Assembly (NCBI GenBank): GCA_963615565.1
Contig: CAVEGR010000108.1
Location: forward strand, 1-7,558
DNA from: UBA9732 sp963615565
Lineage (GTDB): Bacteria > Spirochaetota > Spirochaetia > Sphaerochaetales > Sphaerochaetaceae
Length of the DNA stretch: 7,558 bases
Direction of reading: 5' to 3'
Positions 1 to 6,690 of this stretch are shown here, one piece after another. The position numbers and the translations under genes are program-made. Position 1 is the stretch's first letter. Each line of letters begins with the position of its first letter. The notes under the pieces are model-generated. The model made no database searches. It was not told the origin of the DNA and was given only the letters and a program-made list of their open reading frames with translations.

Positions 1-56
1 TTTTATCTCGCAAATCCAAAACCAATCTCCACAAAGCTCATTTTGCAAAAACCTCA
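1..56 (+). repeat. Left copy of a 56-bp perfect inverted terminal repeat
   Basis: Bases 1-56 are, base for base, the reverse complement of 7503-7558; identity stops at 57 (tt here against ga in the other copy). Reading outward from the window, both copies run into the same sequence, so an identical element probably continues beyond each end in opposite orientation. All three forward frames are open through this copy, with stops at 58-60, 69-72 region and 78-80, so it could be the end of a gene carried by the repeat, but it is too short to identify. The length, one base above a common assembly k-mer of 55, suggests a contig that ended inside a dispersed repeat. Confidence 0.9.
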
Positions 57-115
57 TTAAAATTCCCTTTTGATGTGTAAGTCATACCCAGTTGGTCTGT
101 TGCAGCAGAACTGGA

Positions 116-145
116 TTGTTACTGGTGGTTCTTCTATGTTATAAC
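116..145 (+). promoter_or_regulatory. Candidate promoter of the BASS transporter gene
   Basis: TTGTTA (116-121) and TATAAC (140-145) are separated by 18 bases, matching the sigma-70 consensus at 4 of 6 and 5 of 6 positions. Transcription would start near 152, giving a leader of about 20 bases that still contains the AAAGG ribosome-binding site at 156-160. Seen only by pattern; AT-rich DNA yields such matches by chance. Confidence 0.4.
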
Positions 146-171
146 CTATTAAAATAAAGGCCACAAAAAAC

Positions 172-1206
172 ATGCTAGAATCAGAAACTCAAGAAAATCA
201 ACTTAATCTCTCTTTTTTTAATAAGGCAAACACTTTTCTCAATAAACAAATGCCAATAATGACACCTCTTGCAGTCGCATTTGGCCTTGTTTTGGGAAAT
301 TATGTTTCTTGGATGAAGCCAGCAGTCCATTGGCTGTTTGGAATTATGACATTCTTTGGCGCAATGAAAATTAGTGTAAAAGAAGTAGGAAATGCATTAA
401 AGAAACCAATTTTCTTATTAACCTTTGCATTAGGCAGTTATATAATTATGCCCCTTGTTGCCTATGGCATTTCTCATACCTTTTTTAACGGAAACAAAGA
501 AATAATCAGTGGTTATATTCTACTTAGAGCAACACCTACTGCTGTCGTAAGCACTGTATGGACAACTATTTACTGTGGAAATATGGCTGCATCAATCTCT
601 GTTCTTATTTTAGATTCTTTCCTTTCACCAATATTAACACCTTTTATTCTTAAACTTTATACAGGCCAAGCCATTGCCGTTGACTCTATGGGAATGATGA
701 AATCTTTGCTGTTTATGGTATTGATTCCGTCTTTCTTAGGATTAATTGCAAATCACTTCTTTGCTCCACAAATTAAAAATCTTTGGAGTCCTGTTACAAA
801 TCCTATTTCTAAACTGCTGATTTTCATTGTAATTATCATTAATACATCACAACAGGCAACATCAATTATTGCTAACGCTTCTTGGCAATATCTTTTAATT
901 GGTCTTGGAAACATACTTATGGTTGTAATAGGCTTCTCCTCTGGGTTCTTCTGCTCTAGATTAATGAAATTGGATAGAGAAAAAACTATTTCTATGACAT
1001 TCTCTGTTTCAATGAGAAATACAAGTGCGGCCTTAGTGTTGGCAATATCATTCTTACCCTCCGTAGCTTCTCTTCCATGCATCTTTGGAATTGTCTTTCA
1101 GCAAAGTATGGCAGCACTAATGAGTAAGATATACTTTGAACACGTTCTTCCAGCAAATACAGGAAGCCTTAAAACAGAACAAAGAAAGTTGAACAAAGAA
1201 AGCTGA
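172..1206 (+). CDS. Bile acid:sodium symporter (BASS) family transporter
   Basis: A 344-residue polytopic inner-membrane protein with the BASS/SBF fold, which couples uptake of an organic anion to sodium. A hydrophilic N-terminus of about 27 residues is followed by roughly ten hydrophobic segments (about 30-47, 51-64, 78-101, 111-133, 136-160, 175-195, 212-225, 238-262, 275-295, 298-318). Family hallmarks are the FGAMKIS segment after the second helix (62-68), a small-residue/proline break RATPT (119-123) followed by Ser127, the GN pair at 136-137 in the helix 4-5 region, and the SVSMRN motif (278-283) followed by a Gln at 310. The ATG at 172 has AAAGG 11 bases upstream. The family moves bile acids, pantoate, pyruvate-like acids, sulphonated compounds and others, and nothing here fixes the substrate, so the bile acid name is only the family label. 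It stands alone, converging on a minus-strand gene pair. Confidence 0.85.
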   Translation: MLESETQENQLNLSFFNKANTFLNKQMPIMTPLAVAFGLVLGNYVSWMKPAVHWLFGIMTFFGAMKISVKEVGNALKKPIFLLTFALGSYIIMPLVAYGISHTFFNGNKEIISGYILLRATPTAVVSTVWTTIYCGNMAASISVLILDSFLSPILTPFILKLYTGQAIAVDSMGMMKSLLFMVLIPSFLGLIANHFFAPQIKNLWSPVTNPISKLLIFIVIIINTSQQATSIIANASWQYLLIGLGNILMVVIGFSSGFFCSRLMKLDREKTISMTFSVSMRNTSAALVLAISFLPSVASLPCIFGIVFQQSMAALMSKIYFEHVLPANTGSLKTEQRKLNKES

Positions 1207-1208
1207 AC
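1181..1208 (+). repeat. 14-bp tandem duplication over the transporter stop codon
   Basis: Bases 1181-1194 and 1195-1208 are consecutive copies of one 14-base unit (aaagaaagttgaac against aaagaaagctgaac) differing at one position. Because 14 is not a multiple of three, the second copy is read in another frame and supplies the TGA stop (1204-1206) of the transporter gene. Confidence 0.8.
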
Positions 1209-1247
1209 AAAAAAATAGAGTGGCCATTAGCAACGCTAAACCACTCT
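1209..1247 (-). terminator. Intrinsic terminator of the minus-strand lipoprotein unit
   Basis: AGAGTGG (1217-1223) pairs perfectly with CCACTCT (1241-1247), and inside it TTAGC (1227-1231) pairs with GCTAA (1235-1239) around an AAC loop. Read on the minus strand the hairpin is followed, after one A, by seven T (bases 1215-1209), the classic rho-independent arrangement. On the plus strand it is followed by a purine-rich stretch without a T run, so it should stop minus-strand transcripts. It lies 123 bases beyond the lipoprotein stop and only a few bases past the stop of the convergent transporter gene. Confidence 0.8.
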
Positions 1248-1369
1248 GGATAGAACAAAAAAGAAAAGAGCTTTGTCTTTTCAAAACTAATTGGCATTAC
1301 ATTAACAACTCAAAAATAAAATGTGAAATATCATTTATTGATAACAGTAATACAAAAATTGAAATGCCC

Positions 1370-2101
1370 TCACACAAGACCAATTTTTAAATAATGAAAA
1401 GTTTTTCCCTCTGAATCTACAACTATAACAAGTTCTCTACCCAAAGACTTGTTATAGTATCTATGTAAACCAACAGGCAAATGAAGCTCTCCAGAATTCC
1501 CATCCATAGAAAGAATATTATGGTCTAAAACCGATTCACTTACCCAAAAACCACTAGGAATTGCAAAAGATAGGACATCATAAAGCTCAACAGCCTGAAG
1601 AGAAGACTCTCCCAGTTTACCATTTAAAGCATCTTTTAAAATCTTAATTTTGTCCAAATTCCTAAAATCAAAAGAGACCTCAAGAGCATAAGATTTTAAA
1701 AGCGGATAGTTGATTCCAGCCATAGCAGCCCTGTCAGAATCCATGAACATTTGGGAAAAAACACCGTCATTCTGATTAAGAACAAAAACTTTAGAATTAT
1801 CAAAAGGAGTAATTACAGCACCAAAAGGTCTCATATTGCCCAACGGAAAAGCACAAACAAAAACACTTTCTCCAGAAGGAATTGTGATAGAAACCTCTCT
1901 TTGCCCTTTTTCAATATACAGAACATTAACATCACTTCCGCTAGTCCATTTAAGAGAATACCAAAGTTTTGTATCTTCATCCTCCCAAGGATGCTGAGGA
2001 ATTTGAATTGCAACAGTTCTTTCAGGCTTAACATCCGAGCACGAAGAAAGAACAACCAAAACACACAAAAAAACTAACAATGCCCAATTATTTTGTCTCA
2101 T
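1370..2101 (-). CDS. Putative lipoprotein, function unknown
   Basis: A 243-residue protein with a lipoprotein signal: short basic start (Arg2), hydrophobic core at about 6-18, and a lipobox L18-S19-S20-C21, so Cys21 should be lipidated and the mature protein of about 223 residues tethered to a membrane. The rest is soluble and has no transmembrane segment. Alternating hydrophobic stretches (about 57-86 and 94-108) look beta-rich, and residues about 145-176 may be helical. I do not recognise a domain. Starting at ATG 2101 gives a textbook signal peptide, but no Shine-Dalgarno sequence is visible in the very AT-rich DNA upstream. It follows the DUF4416 gene on the same strand after 21 bases, so it is probably transcribed from the promoter at 2746-2774 and ends at the terminator at 1209-1247. 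Base composition is AT-rich like most of the window and unlike its upstream partner. Confidence 0.75.
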   Translation of the reverse strand: MRQNNWALLVFLCVLVVLSSCSDVKPERTVAIQIPQHPWEDEDTKLWYSLKWTSGSDVNVLYIEKGQREVSITIPSGESVFVCAFPLGNMRPFGAVITPFDNSKVFVLNQNDGVFSQMFMDSDRAAMAGINYPLLKSYALEVSFDFRNLDKIKILKDALNGKLGESSLQAVELYDVLSFAIPSGFWVSESVLDHNILSMDGNSGELHLPVGLHRYYNKSLGRELVIVVDSEGKTFHYLKIGLV

Positions 2102-2122
2102 ATAAATAAATACAAAATAATT

Positions 2123-2704
2123 TTAATTTTCATTTAGATTTTTGGCCTGTTTTAATAAATTTCTGTAAAAATCTCTAAAAGAACGCAGAATTGCCCTGAT
2201 ATCATCGCTACAGTAATCGGCATAAGACCACGGAAGGCGTTGAAAATCCTTATCTTGAAAGATGAGCGTGGTTTCCGCATAGATGCCATCACGTAGAGGA
2301 ATGCGGTGTGAGCGGTCTTTACATGTGGCAAGAATAAAGCTTGAAAGAGAGAGAATTCCCGGGTCAAGATTAATCTTTCTTCCCTGAGCCTGAGGCTTTG
2401 AAATTGCGTTGTCGCCCACCTCCGGGCTGGCATATTCCAGCTCAAGCGCATTCGTCCACGTCTTGATATCGGCCAGTGTAGAGGGGTCAATTAAAGGCTC
2501 AAAAAGGAGAAGATATCTGACAGGATGGCCACCCATCTCCCCATCATAATAATTGGTGTAAGGGAAGGCCATAACAGGACTTGCAATTGCAATCTTGCCA
2601 AATTTCGCCTCCAACTGCGCAAAAAGCTGCTCCCTCCTGTCCTCTGCAGTGGAGAGAACACCCATGACCAGTGCACACTTCTCAAACGGTCTAGCTAGTG
2701 CCAT
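2123..2704 (-). CDS. DUF4416 family protein
   Basis: A cytosolic protein, 193 residues from the chosen start, of the uncharacterised DUF4416 family; its biochemical role is unknown. Recognisable family features are FG (35-36) before a strand, the YYDGEMGG block (52-59), NLDPG (112-116), and an ATCKDRSHRI...YAETTL stretch (126-147) rich in conserved charged residues. The reading frame also has an upstream ATG at 2731 (202 residues). I prefer ATG 2704 because AAGGGGG (2715-2709) precedes it by four bases, whereas ATG 2731 would lie only about eight bases from the predicted transcription start with no properly spaced binding site. First gene of a pair with the downstream lipoprotein. It is clearly GC-richer than its neighbours (about 47% by hand count, 58% in 2401-2460), which may mean transfer or local recombination. 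Confidence 0.85.
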   Translation of the reverse strand: MALARPFEKCALVMGVLSTAEDRREQLFAQLEAKFGKIAIASPVMAFPYTNYYDGEMGGHPVRYLLLFEPLIDPSTLADIKTWTNALELEYASPEVGDNAISKPQAQGRKINLDPGILSLSSFILATCKDRSHRIPLRDGIYAETTLIFQDKDFQRLPWSYADYCSDDIRAILRSFRDFYRNLLKQAKNLNEN

Positions 2705-2708
2705 ACTT

Positions 2709-2715
2709 CCCCCTT
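2709..2715 (-). promoter_or_regulatory. Ribosome-binding site deciding the DUF4416 start
   Basis: AAGGGGG on the minus strand, four bases before ATG 2704, is the purine-rich tract expected of a Shine-Dalgarno site. The in-frame ATG at 2731 has only GAGAG touching it. This favours the shorter 193-residue protein, which also begins just before the conserved part of the family. Confidence 0.6.
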
Positions 2716-2745
2716 CTTCTGAATTTTGCATCTCTCTTTATCCCG

Positions 2746-2774
2746 ATTATTTTGTCTTCCCCGCTTATTGTCAA
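2746..2774 (-). promoter_or_regulatory. Strong sigma-70-type promoter for DUF4416 and the lipoprotein
   Basis: On the minus strand a perfect TTGACA -35 box (2774-2769) is separated by exactly 17 bases from AATAAT (2751-2746), 5 of 6 to the -10 consensus. Transcription should begin near 2740, giving a leader of about 35 bases to ATG 2704. This is the best promoter match in the window. Confidence 0.7.
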
Positions 2775-2775
2775 C

Positions 2776-2804
2776 TTGCCTTGGCGTGAAGATAGGTTTA
2801 TAGT
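2776..2804 (+). promoter_or_regulatory. Promoter for pth and the GH13 gene
   Basis: TTGCCT (2776-2781) and TATAGT (2799-2804) are 17 bases apart, 4 of 6 and 5 of 6 to consensus. The -35 box sits one base from the -35 of the divergent promoter, so the two are back to back. The usual start six or seven bases past the -10 falls at the pth ATG (2811), implying a leaderless or nearly leaderless message. Confidence 0.55.
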
Positions 2805-2810
2805 TTAAGT

Positions 2811-3341
2811 ATGCCTAAATTGATTGTCTTTCTAGGAAACCCGGGTGCGCAGTATAGACAAACCCGGCACAACGCAGGCTGGATGGTGTGTGACGCATTT
2901 TCAGCCAAAAATGGAATGAGCCAAAGTTGGTTGACTAAGTTCCATTCACTATACCTAAAAGAAGGCAATCTAATTTTCCAAAAACCACAAACCTTCATGA
3001 ATGAAAGTGGCATTGCAGTGCAAGAGGTCTCAAAATTCTATGAAATTGATTGTGCATCTATACTTGTTGTACATGACGATATAGAATTGCCTTTTGGTAC
3101 AGTTAAACTGCAACAAGGTGGCGGTCTTGGTGGGCACAATGGTCTTAAATCAATAAAAACGTATTTAGGAACCAACAGTTTCTGCAGACTTAGAATTGGA
3201 ATAGGAAGACCACCTGCTCCTATTCAGGTTGCAGATTTTGTTTTAGGAAAATTTTCTCCCTTGGAAGAGAATTCAATTTCAGAAATACTGGACAAAGCAG
3301 TAGAAAGCATAAATCAGTTTATTTTACAAGGAATCAAATAA
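2811..3341 (+). CDS. pth: Peptidyl-tRNA hydrolase (Pth)
   Basis: Bacterial Pth cleaves the ester bond of peptidyl-tRNA released prematurely from ribosomes, recycling tRNA in the cytosol; it is usually essential. The 176 residues cover the whole fold. The family's catalytic and binding residues are visible: Asn10 in FLGNPG, His20 in TRHNAG (the catalytic base), Asn64 in TFMN, Asp90 in VVHDDIELP, and Asn110 in GGHNGLKS. It is slightly shorter at the C-terminus than the 194-residue E. coli enzyme, which is within family range. The N-terminus at ATG 2811 aligns with the family start, yet there is no Shine-Dalgarno site and the -10 box ends six bases upstream, suggesting a leaderless transcript. 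The first 130 bases or so are GC-rich and the rest AT-rich. Its TAA overlaps the ATG of the GH13 gene by one base. Confidence 0.97.
   Translation: MPKLIVFLGNPGAQYRQTRHNAGWMVCDAFSAKNGMSQSWLTKFHSLYLKEGNLIFQKPQTFMNESGIAVQEVSKFYEIDCASILVVHDDIELPFGTVKLQQGGGLGGHNGLKSIKTYLGTNSFCRLRIGIGRPPAPIQVADFVLGKFSPLEENSISEILDKAVESINQFILQGIK
3328..3332 (+). promoter_or_regulatory. Ribosome-binding site of the GH13 gene inside pth
   Basis: AAGGA lies within the last codons of pth, eight bases before the ATG at 3341. With the TAATG stop-start overlap it points to translational coupling of the two genes, and it supports 3341 as the true start of the long GH13 protein. Confidence 0.6.
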
Positions 3342-6300
3342 TGAAAAACAGAGACTTCAGAATTTCAAAAACAAGCAGATTAGAGATGTCCTACGAGGCT
3401 CCTTTGTTTGAAACCACAAACAAAATTAACGAGATGTATAGACAGGCTCAAGAAATAGCACAAGCCTATAATGAAAGCCATGACCGTCCCTTGTCCGCTG
3501 CAAGCATACACATTTGTGCCGTATTACACTTGGTTTACCAGACAGTAATTTCTGCCTATCTTAGAGGTACAGATTCAGATCCTTTCTCAAGAATCAGAGT
3601 TTTGGCAGAAAAAAATGACGCATGCAAAGAAGTTTTAAGTTTTTACAATAAAGCCTTTCCTTCTAGACTTAGTGAGGATAGATTTGATTCCATAGAAGAG
3701 ATGGCTAGAGCCTTTTTTGTCCATCAAGTGTTAGAAGCAAATCCAGCTATCATCAATGCAACAGGAGATATGCTCCAACAGAGCAATCTTGAATTTCCTC
3801 AAGGCACAAAAGCCCTAATTGCCATGATGGGAAGCTACTTAAAAGGTACCAACTTTACAGAAAACACAGAGAATGCAGATGACTTATTCTCATTTCTTAC
3901 AATGCCAGCACGCCTTTTCCCAGATTCTTTACTTAAACAGTTAGAGTATATATCAGAGCACTGGGATCTCTTGCTGCCAGCAGAACTTATAGCTCTTTTA
4001 ACAAAAGCAAAAGATTATCTTAGAGAAGAAACCAAACCTCATTTTGCAGGTGGCGGTCCAGGCCCCATTGAAGTGCCAGATTTTAAAATTGGAGACACTG
4101 ATTATGAGATGTTTACTCCAGATAAGAACTGGATGCCAAACGTAGTCATGATGGCAAAAAGCACACTAGTCTGGCTTGATCAACTCTCAAAGAAATACAA
4201 AAGAGAAATTTCTAGATTAGATCAAATTCCAGATGAAGAACTTGATGAACTAAGAGACAGTGGTTTTAACGCCCTTTGGCTGATTGGCCTTTGGGAAAGA
4301 AGCTCCGCTTCAAAAAAGATAAAAGTTTTATGCGGAAATCCAGATGCAGAAGCATCGGCCTATTCTCTTAAAGGATATGTAATTTCTTCTAGGCTTGGCG
4401 GTTGGCAAGCTTTGAATAATCTAAAAACAAGATGCTGGGATAGAGGAATTAGACTAGCAAGCGATATGGTGCCAAACCATACTGGAATTGATAGTGATTG
4501 GATAATACATCATAGCAATTATTTCATGCAGCAATCCTATCCTCCATTTCCTTCTTATACTTATAATGGGCCTAATTTATCGGATAATCCTGATGTTGAT
4601 ATTAGAATTGAAGATCATTATTACAATAGAACAGATGCAGCTGTTACATTCCGCAGAATAGATAATAAAACAGGCCAAGTTTCTTACATCTTCCATGGTA
4701 ATGACGGCACAACAATGCCCTGGAATGACACTGCACAGCTAGATTTTCTCAATCCAACCACAAGAGAGGCCGTCATTCAACAAATTCTTGAAGTTGCAAG
4801 AAACTTCCCAATTATTAGATTTGATGCAGCAATGACATTAGCAAAACGCCATATTCAGAGACTTTGGTATCCAAAACCGGGAACAGGTGGAGATGTTGCA
4901 GGAAGAATCCCTTATGAAATGTCAGATGAAGAATTCAACCGCAGAATTCCCAACGAATTCTGGAGAGAAGTAGTAGATAGAATCTCCCAAGAATTACCAG
5001 ACACTCTTCTTATTGCTGAAGCCTTTTGGATGATGGAAAGCTACTTTGTCAGAACCCTTGGAATGCACAGAGTATATAACAGTGCTTTCATGCACATGAT
5101 TAAGAATCAAGACAATGAAAAGTATAGAGATATGATTAAAGCAACCATTGCTTTTGATCCTGAGATTCTCAAGCGCTATGTAAATTTCATGAATAATCCA
5201 GATGAAGATACAGCCATTGCTCAATTTGGAGATTCGGACAAATATTTTGGAGCATGCACACTTCTTGCAACTATGCCAGGCCTTCCTATGTTTGGTCATG
5301 GTCAAATTGAAGGCTTTAAAGAAAAATATGGCATGGAATATCAGAGAGCCTATTGGGACGAAAAGCCAAATGAAAGACTTATAGAAGAGCACAAAAGAAG
5401 AATCTTCCCTCTCTTGAAAATGAGAAGGCTATTCTCTGAATCTAAATACTTCCAAATCTTTGACGTTAAAACTAATGACGGAAGCATTGCAGAGTCTGTT
5501 TTTGCATATACCAATGGAAATGACCAGCAAATGGCTCTTGTCTTATACAACAACCAATATGAACATGTAGATGGAGTCATAATGGAATCTTCTCCAAAAC
5601 TTGTTAGAAATGGAGATGAAAGAAAACTAGAAACAACCTCAATAGCCAAGAGCTTACGCCTTTCAAGAGGTGTCAGGAGATTTGTAATTTACAAGAATTT
5701 TAATGAAGGATTATATCATCTAATGCCCTCCGTTAAGCTTTATGAAGAAGGACTAACAGTGTCCTTAAACGGCTATCAAACTAAAGTTTTTACTAATATA
5801 TACGAGATTGAGGACATTGATGGTATTTACCAAAAGCTCTATGAAAAGATGGGAAACAGAGGCATGGCAGACATAGATTATGAGATGAGAATGCTCTACC
5901 TAGAACCTTTCTTTGAAGCCGTAGAACCCATAAAAAATCAAAAGTTTGTTAAAGATTTAAAAACACTGTTAAACGGCTCTTCTTCAAGTGCAAACAAAAA
6001 AGGAATAATGCAAACCTTAGGAACGTGTTATACTTACATGGAAGAACTCAATGGGCTTTTTGAAAAATTAGGACTCCATCCAAAAACAATTAAAGCACAA
6101 ACAATTCTTGGAATGATTAATGAGCTTGAAATTGTAGGAAAAACAAAGCCATTTCAAAATGCCAACTTAATTTTGGAAGACAGCCTTGCAACAGTAGTTT
6201 CTGCAGCTTTCTTAGAAATACCATTCCTTCATTCTGATTCTTCTTCTCTTGAAGAAATGTTTAACATTGCAAAAACCCTTCAATTTGATACTCTCTTTGA

Positions 6301-6610
6301 GGTTTCTCCAACCATGGCCCTAAGATGTGCACTTTTAACCAGTTCCACTCCAAAAACAATTGAAGAACTTCTTAAAGACAAAACGTTTCAATTGCTCATT
6401 GGCTGCAATGAATACCAAGGAGTTTGTTGGTACAGAGGTGAAGCTTTCCAAGAGTGCTTGTATCTTCATGTTCTCTCAAAAACACTTAATGACAAGAACG
6501 TAAAAGATGGAGAAGTTACACAAGAGTACATTGAAGAAGCAGAAACAGAACTAGATAAATGGCTAACTCGCAGTTCTAAAGCAAATTATAAACTAGAAAA
6601 CCTTATCTAG
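3341..6610 (+). CDS. GH13 alpha-amylase-family protein with long helical extensions
   Basis: A 1089-residue cytosolic protein (no signal peptide or membrane segment) containing a GH13 TIM barrel, a family that hydrolyses or transfers alpha-glucosidic bonds in starch, glycogen or maltodextrins. Conserved regions: I, SDMVPNH (374-380); II, IIRFDAA with Arg493 and nucleophile Asp495; III, LLIAEAF with acid/base Glu560; IV, MNNPDED with Asp621. All three catalytic acids are present, so it should be active, but region IV has Pro620 where most members have the NHD histidine. Barrel end: PGLPMFGHGQIEGF (646-659). Residues 1 to about 260 are a mainly helical N-terminal part with no family I can name. 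About 700-825 looks like the beta-sandwich that follows the barrel, and 825-1089 is a further helical extension, far longer than a typical 450-600 residue amylase. Exact specificity (amylase, glucanotransferase, trehalose- or maltose-type enzyme) cannot be read from the sequence. Start supported by AAGGA at 3328-3332; likely co-transcribed with pth. Confidence 0.9.
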   Translation: MKNRDFRISKTSRLEMSYEAPLFETTNKINEMYRQAQEIAQAYNESHDRPLSAASIHICAVLHLVYQTVISAYLRGTDSDPFSRIRVLAEKNDACKEVLSFYNKAFPSRLSEDRFDSIEEMARAFFVHQVLEANPAIINATGDMLQQSNLEFPQGTKALIAMMGSYLKGTNFTENTENADDLFSFLTMPARLFPDSLLKQLEYISEHWDLLLPAELIALLTKAKDYLREETKPHFAGGGPGPIEVPDFKIGDTDYEMFTPDKNWMPNVVMMAKSTLVWLDQLSKKYKREISRLDQIPDEELDELRDSGFNALWLIGLWERSSASKKIKVLCGNPDAEASAYSLKGYVISSRLGGWQALNNLKTRCWDRGIRLASDMVPNHTGIDSDWIIHHSNYFMQQSYPPFPSYTYNGPNLSDNPDVDIRIEDHYYNRTDAAVTFRRIDNKTGQVSYIFHGNDGTTMPWNDTAQLDFLNPTTREAVIQQILEVARNFPIIRFDAAMTLAKRHIQRLWYPKPGTGGDVAGRIPYEMSDEEFNRRIPNEFWREVVDRISQELPDTLLIAEAFWMMESYFVRTLGMHRVYNSAFMHMIKNQDNEKYRDMIKATIAFDPEILKRYVNFMNNPDEDTAIAQFGDSDKYFGACTLLATMPGLPMFGHGQIEGFKEKYGMEYQRAYWDEKPNERLIEEHKRRIFPLLKMRRLFSESKYFQIFDVKTNDGSIAESVFAYTNGNDQQMALVLYNNQYEHVDGVIMESSPKLVRNGDERKLETTSIAKSLRLSRGVRRFVIYKNFNEGLYHLMPSVKLYEEGLTVSLNGYQTKVFTNIYEIEDIDGIYQKLYEKMGNRGMADIDYEMRMLYLEPFFEAVEPIKNQKFVKDLKTLLNGSSSSANKKGIMQTLGTCYTYMEELNGLFEKLGLHPKTIKAQTILGMINELEIVGKTKPFQNANLILEDSLATVVSAAFLEIPFLHSDSSSLEEMFNIAKTLQFDTLFEVSPTMALRCALLTSSTPKTIEELLKDKTFQLLIGCNEYQGVCWYRGEAFQECLYLHVLSKTLNDKNVKDGEVTQEYIEEAETELDKWLTRSSKANYKLENLI

Positions 6611-6637
6611 ACATCTGTACTCACTTGTAAATATAAT
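6608..6637 (+). promoter_or_regulatory. Candidate promoter of the downstream membrane protein gene
   Basis: TAGACA (6608-6613), which begins in the stop codon of the GH13 gene, is followed after 18 bases by a perfect TATAAT (6632-6637). A start near 6644 would give a leader of about 47 bases carrying the GAAGGA binding site of the next gene. I see no convincing terminator in 6611-6690, so read-through from the GH13 gene is also possible. Confidence 0.5.
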
Positions 6638-6690
6638 TTGGTCTATGATTAAAGCTGATTGCAACACCAAAGTGAAGGACATAATCTAAA

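Noticed and set aside
88..114. Imperfect dyad CCAGTT...AACTGG with three inner pairs, a possible operator or RNA hairpin upstream of the transporter.
   Set aside because: Three mismatches separate the two short stems and no known operator or riboswitch pattern matches; chance is adequate.
61..144. A short open frame ending SSML-stop at 142-144, which could be the tail of a gene broken by the left repeat.
   Set aside because: Only about 27 codons with a stop at 58-60 immediately upstream and no binding site; I cannot tie it to any protein family, so it is not called as a pseudogene.
1263..1282. GAAAAGA/TCTTTTC hairpin after the transporter gene as a plus-strand terminator.
   Set aside because: The seven-pair stem is nearly all A-T and no T run follows on the plus strand; it is unlikely to terminate by itself.
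4994..5392. A 132-codon minus-strand open frame inside the GH13 gene.
   Set aside because: It lies wholly opposite a well-supported coding region, has no binding site, and its translation follows from the antisense of GH13 codons.
6637..6671. TTTGGT/ACCAAA as a terminator after the GH13 gene.
   Set aside because: Six pairs around a 23-base loop with no T run downstream; not stable enough.
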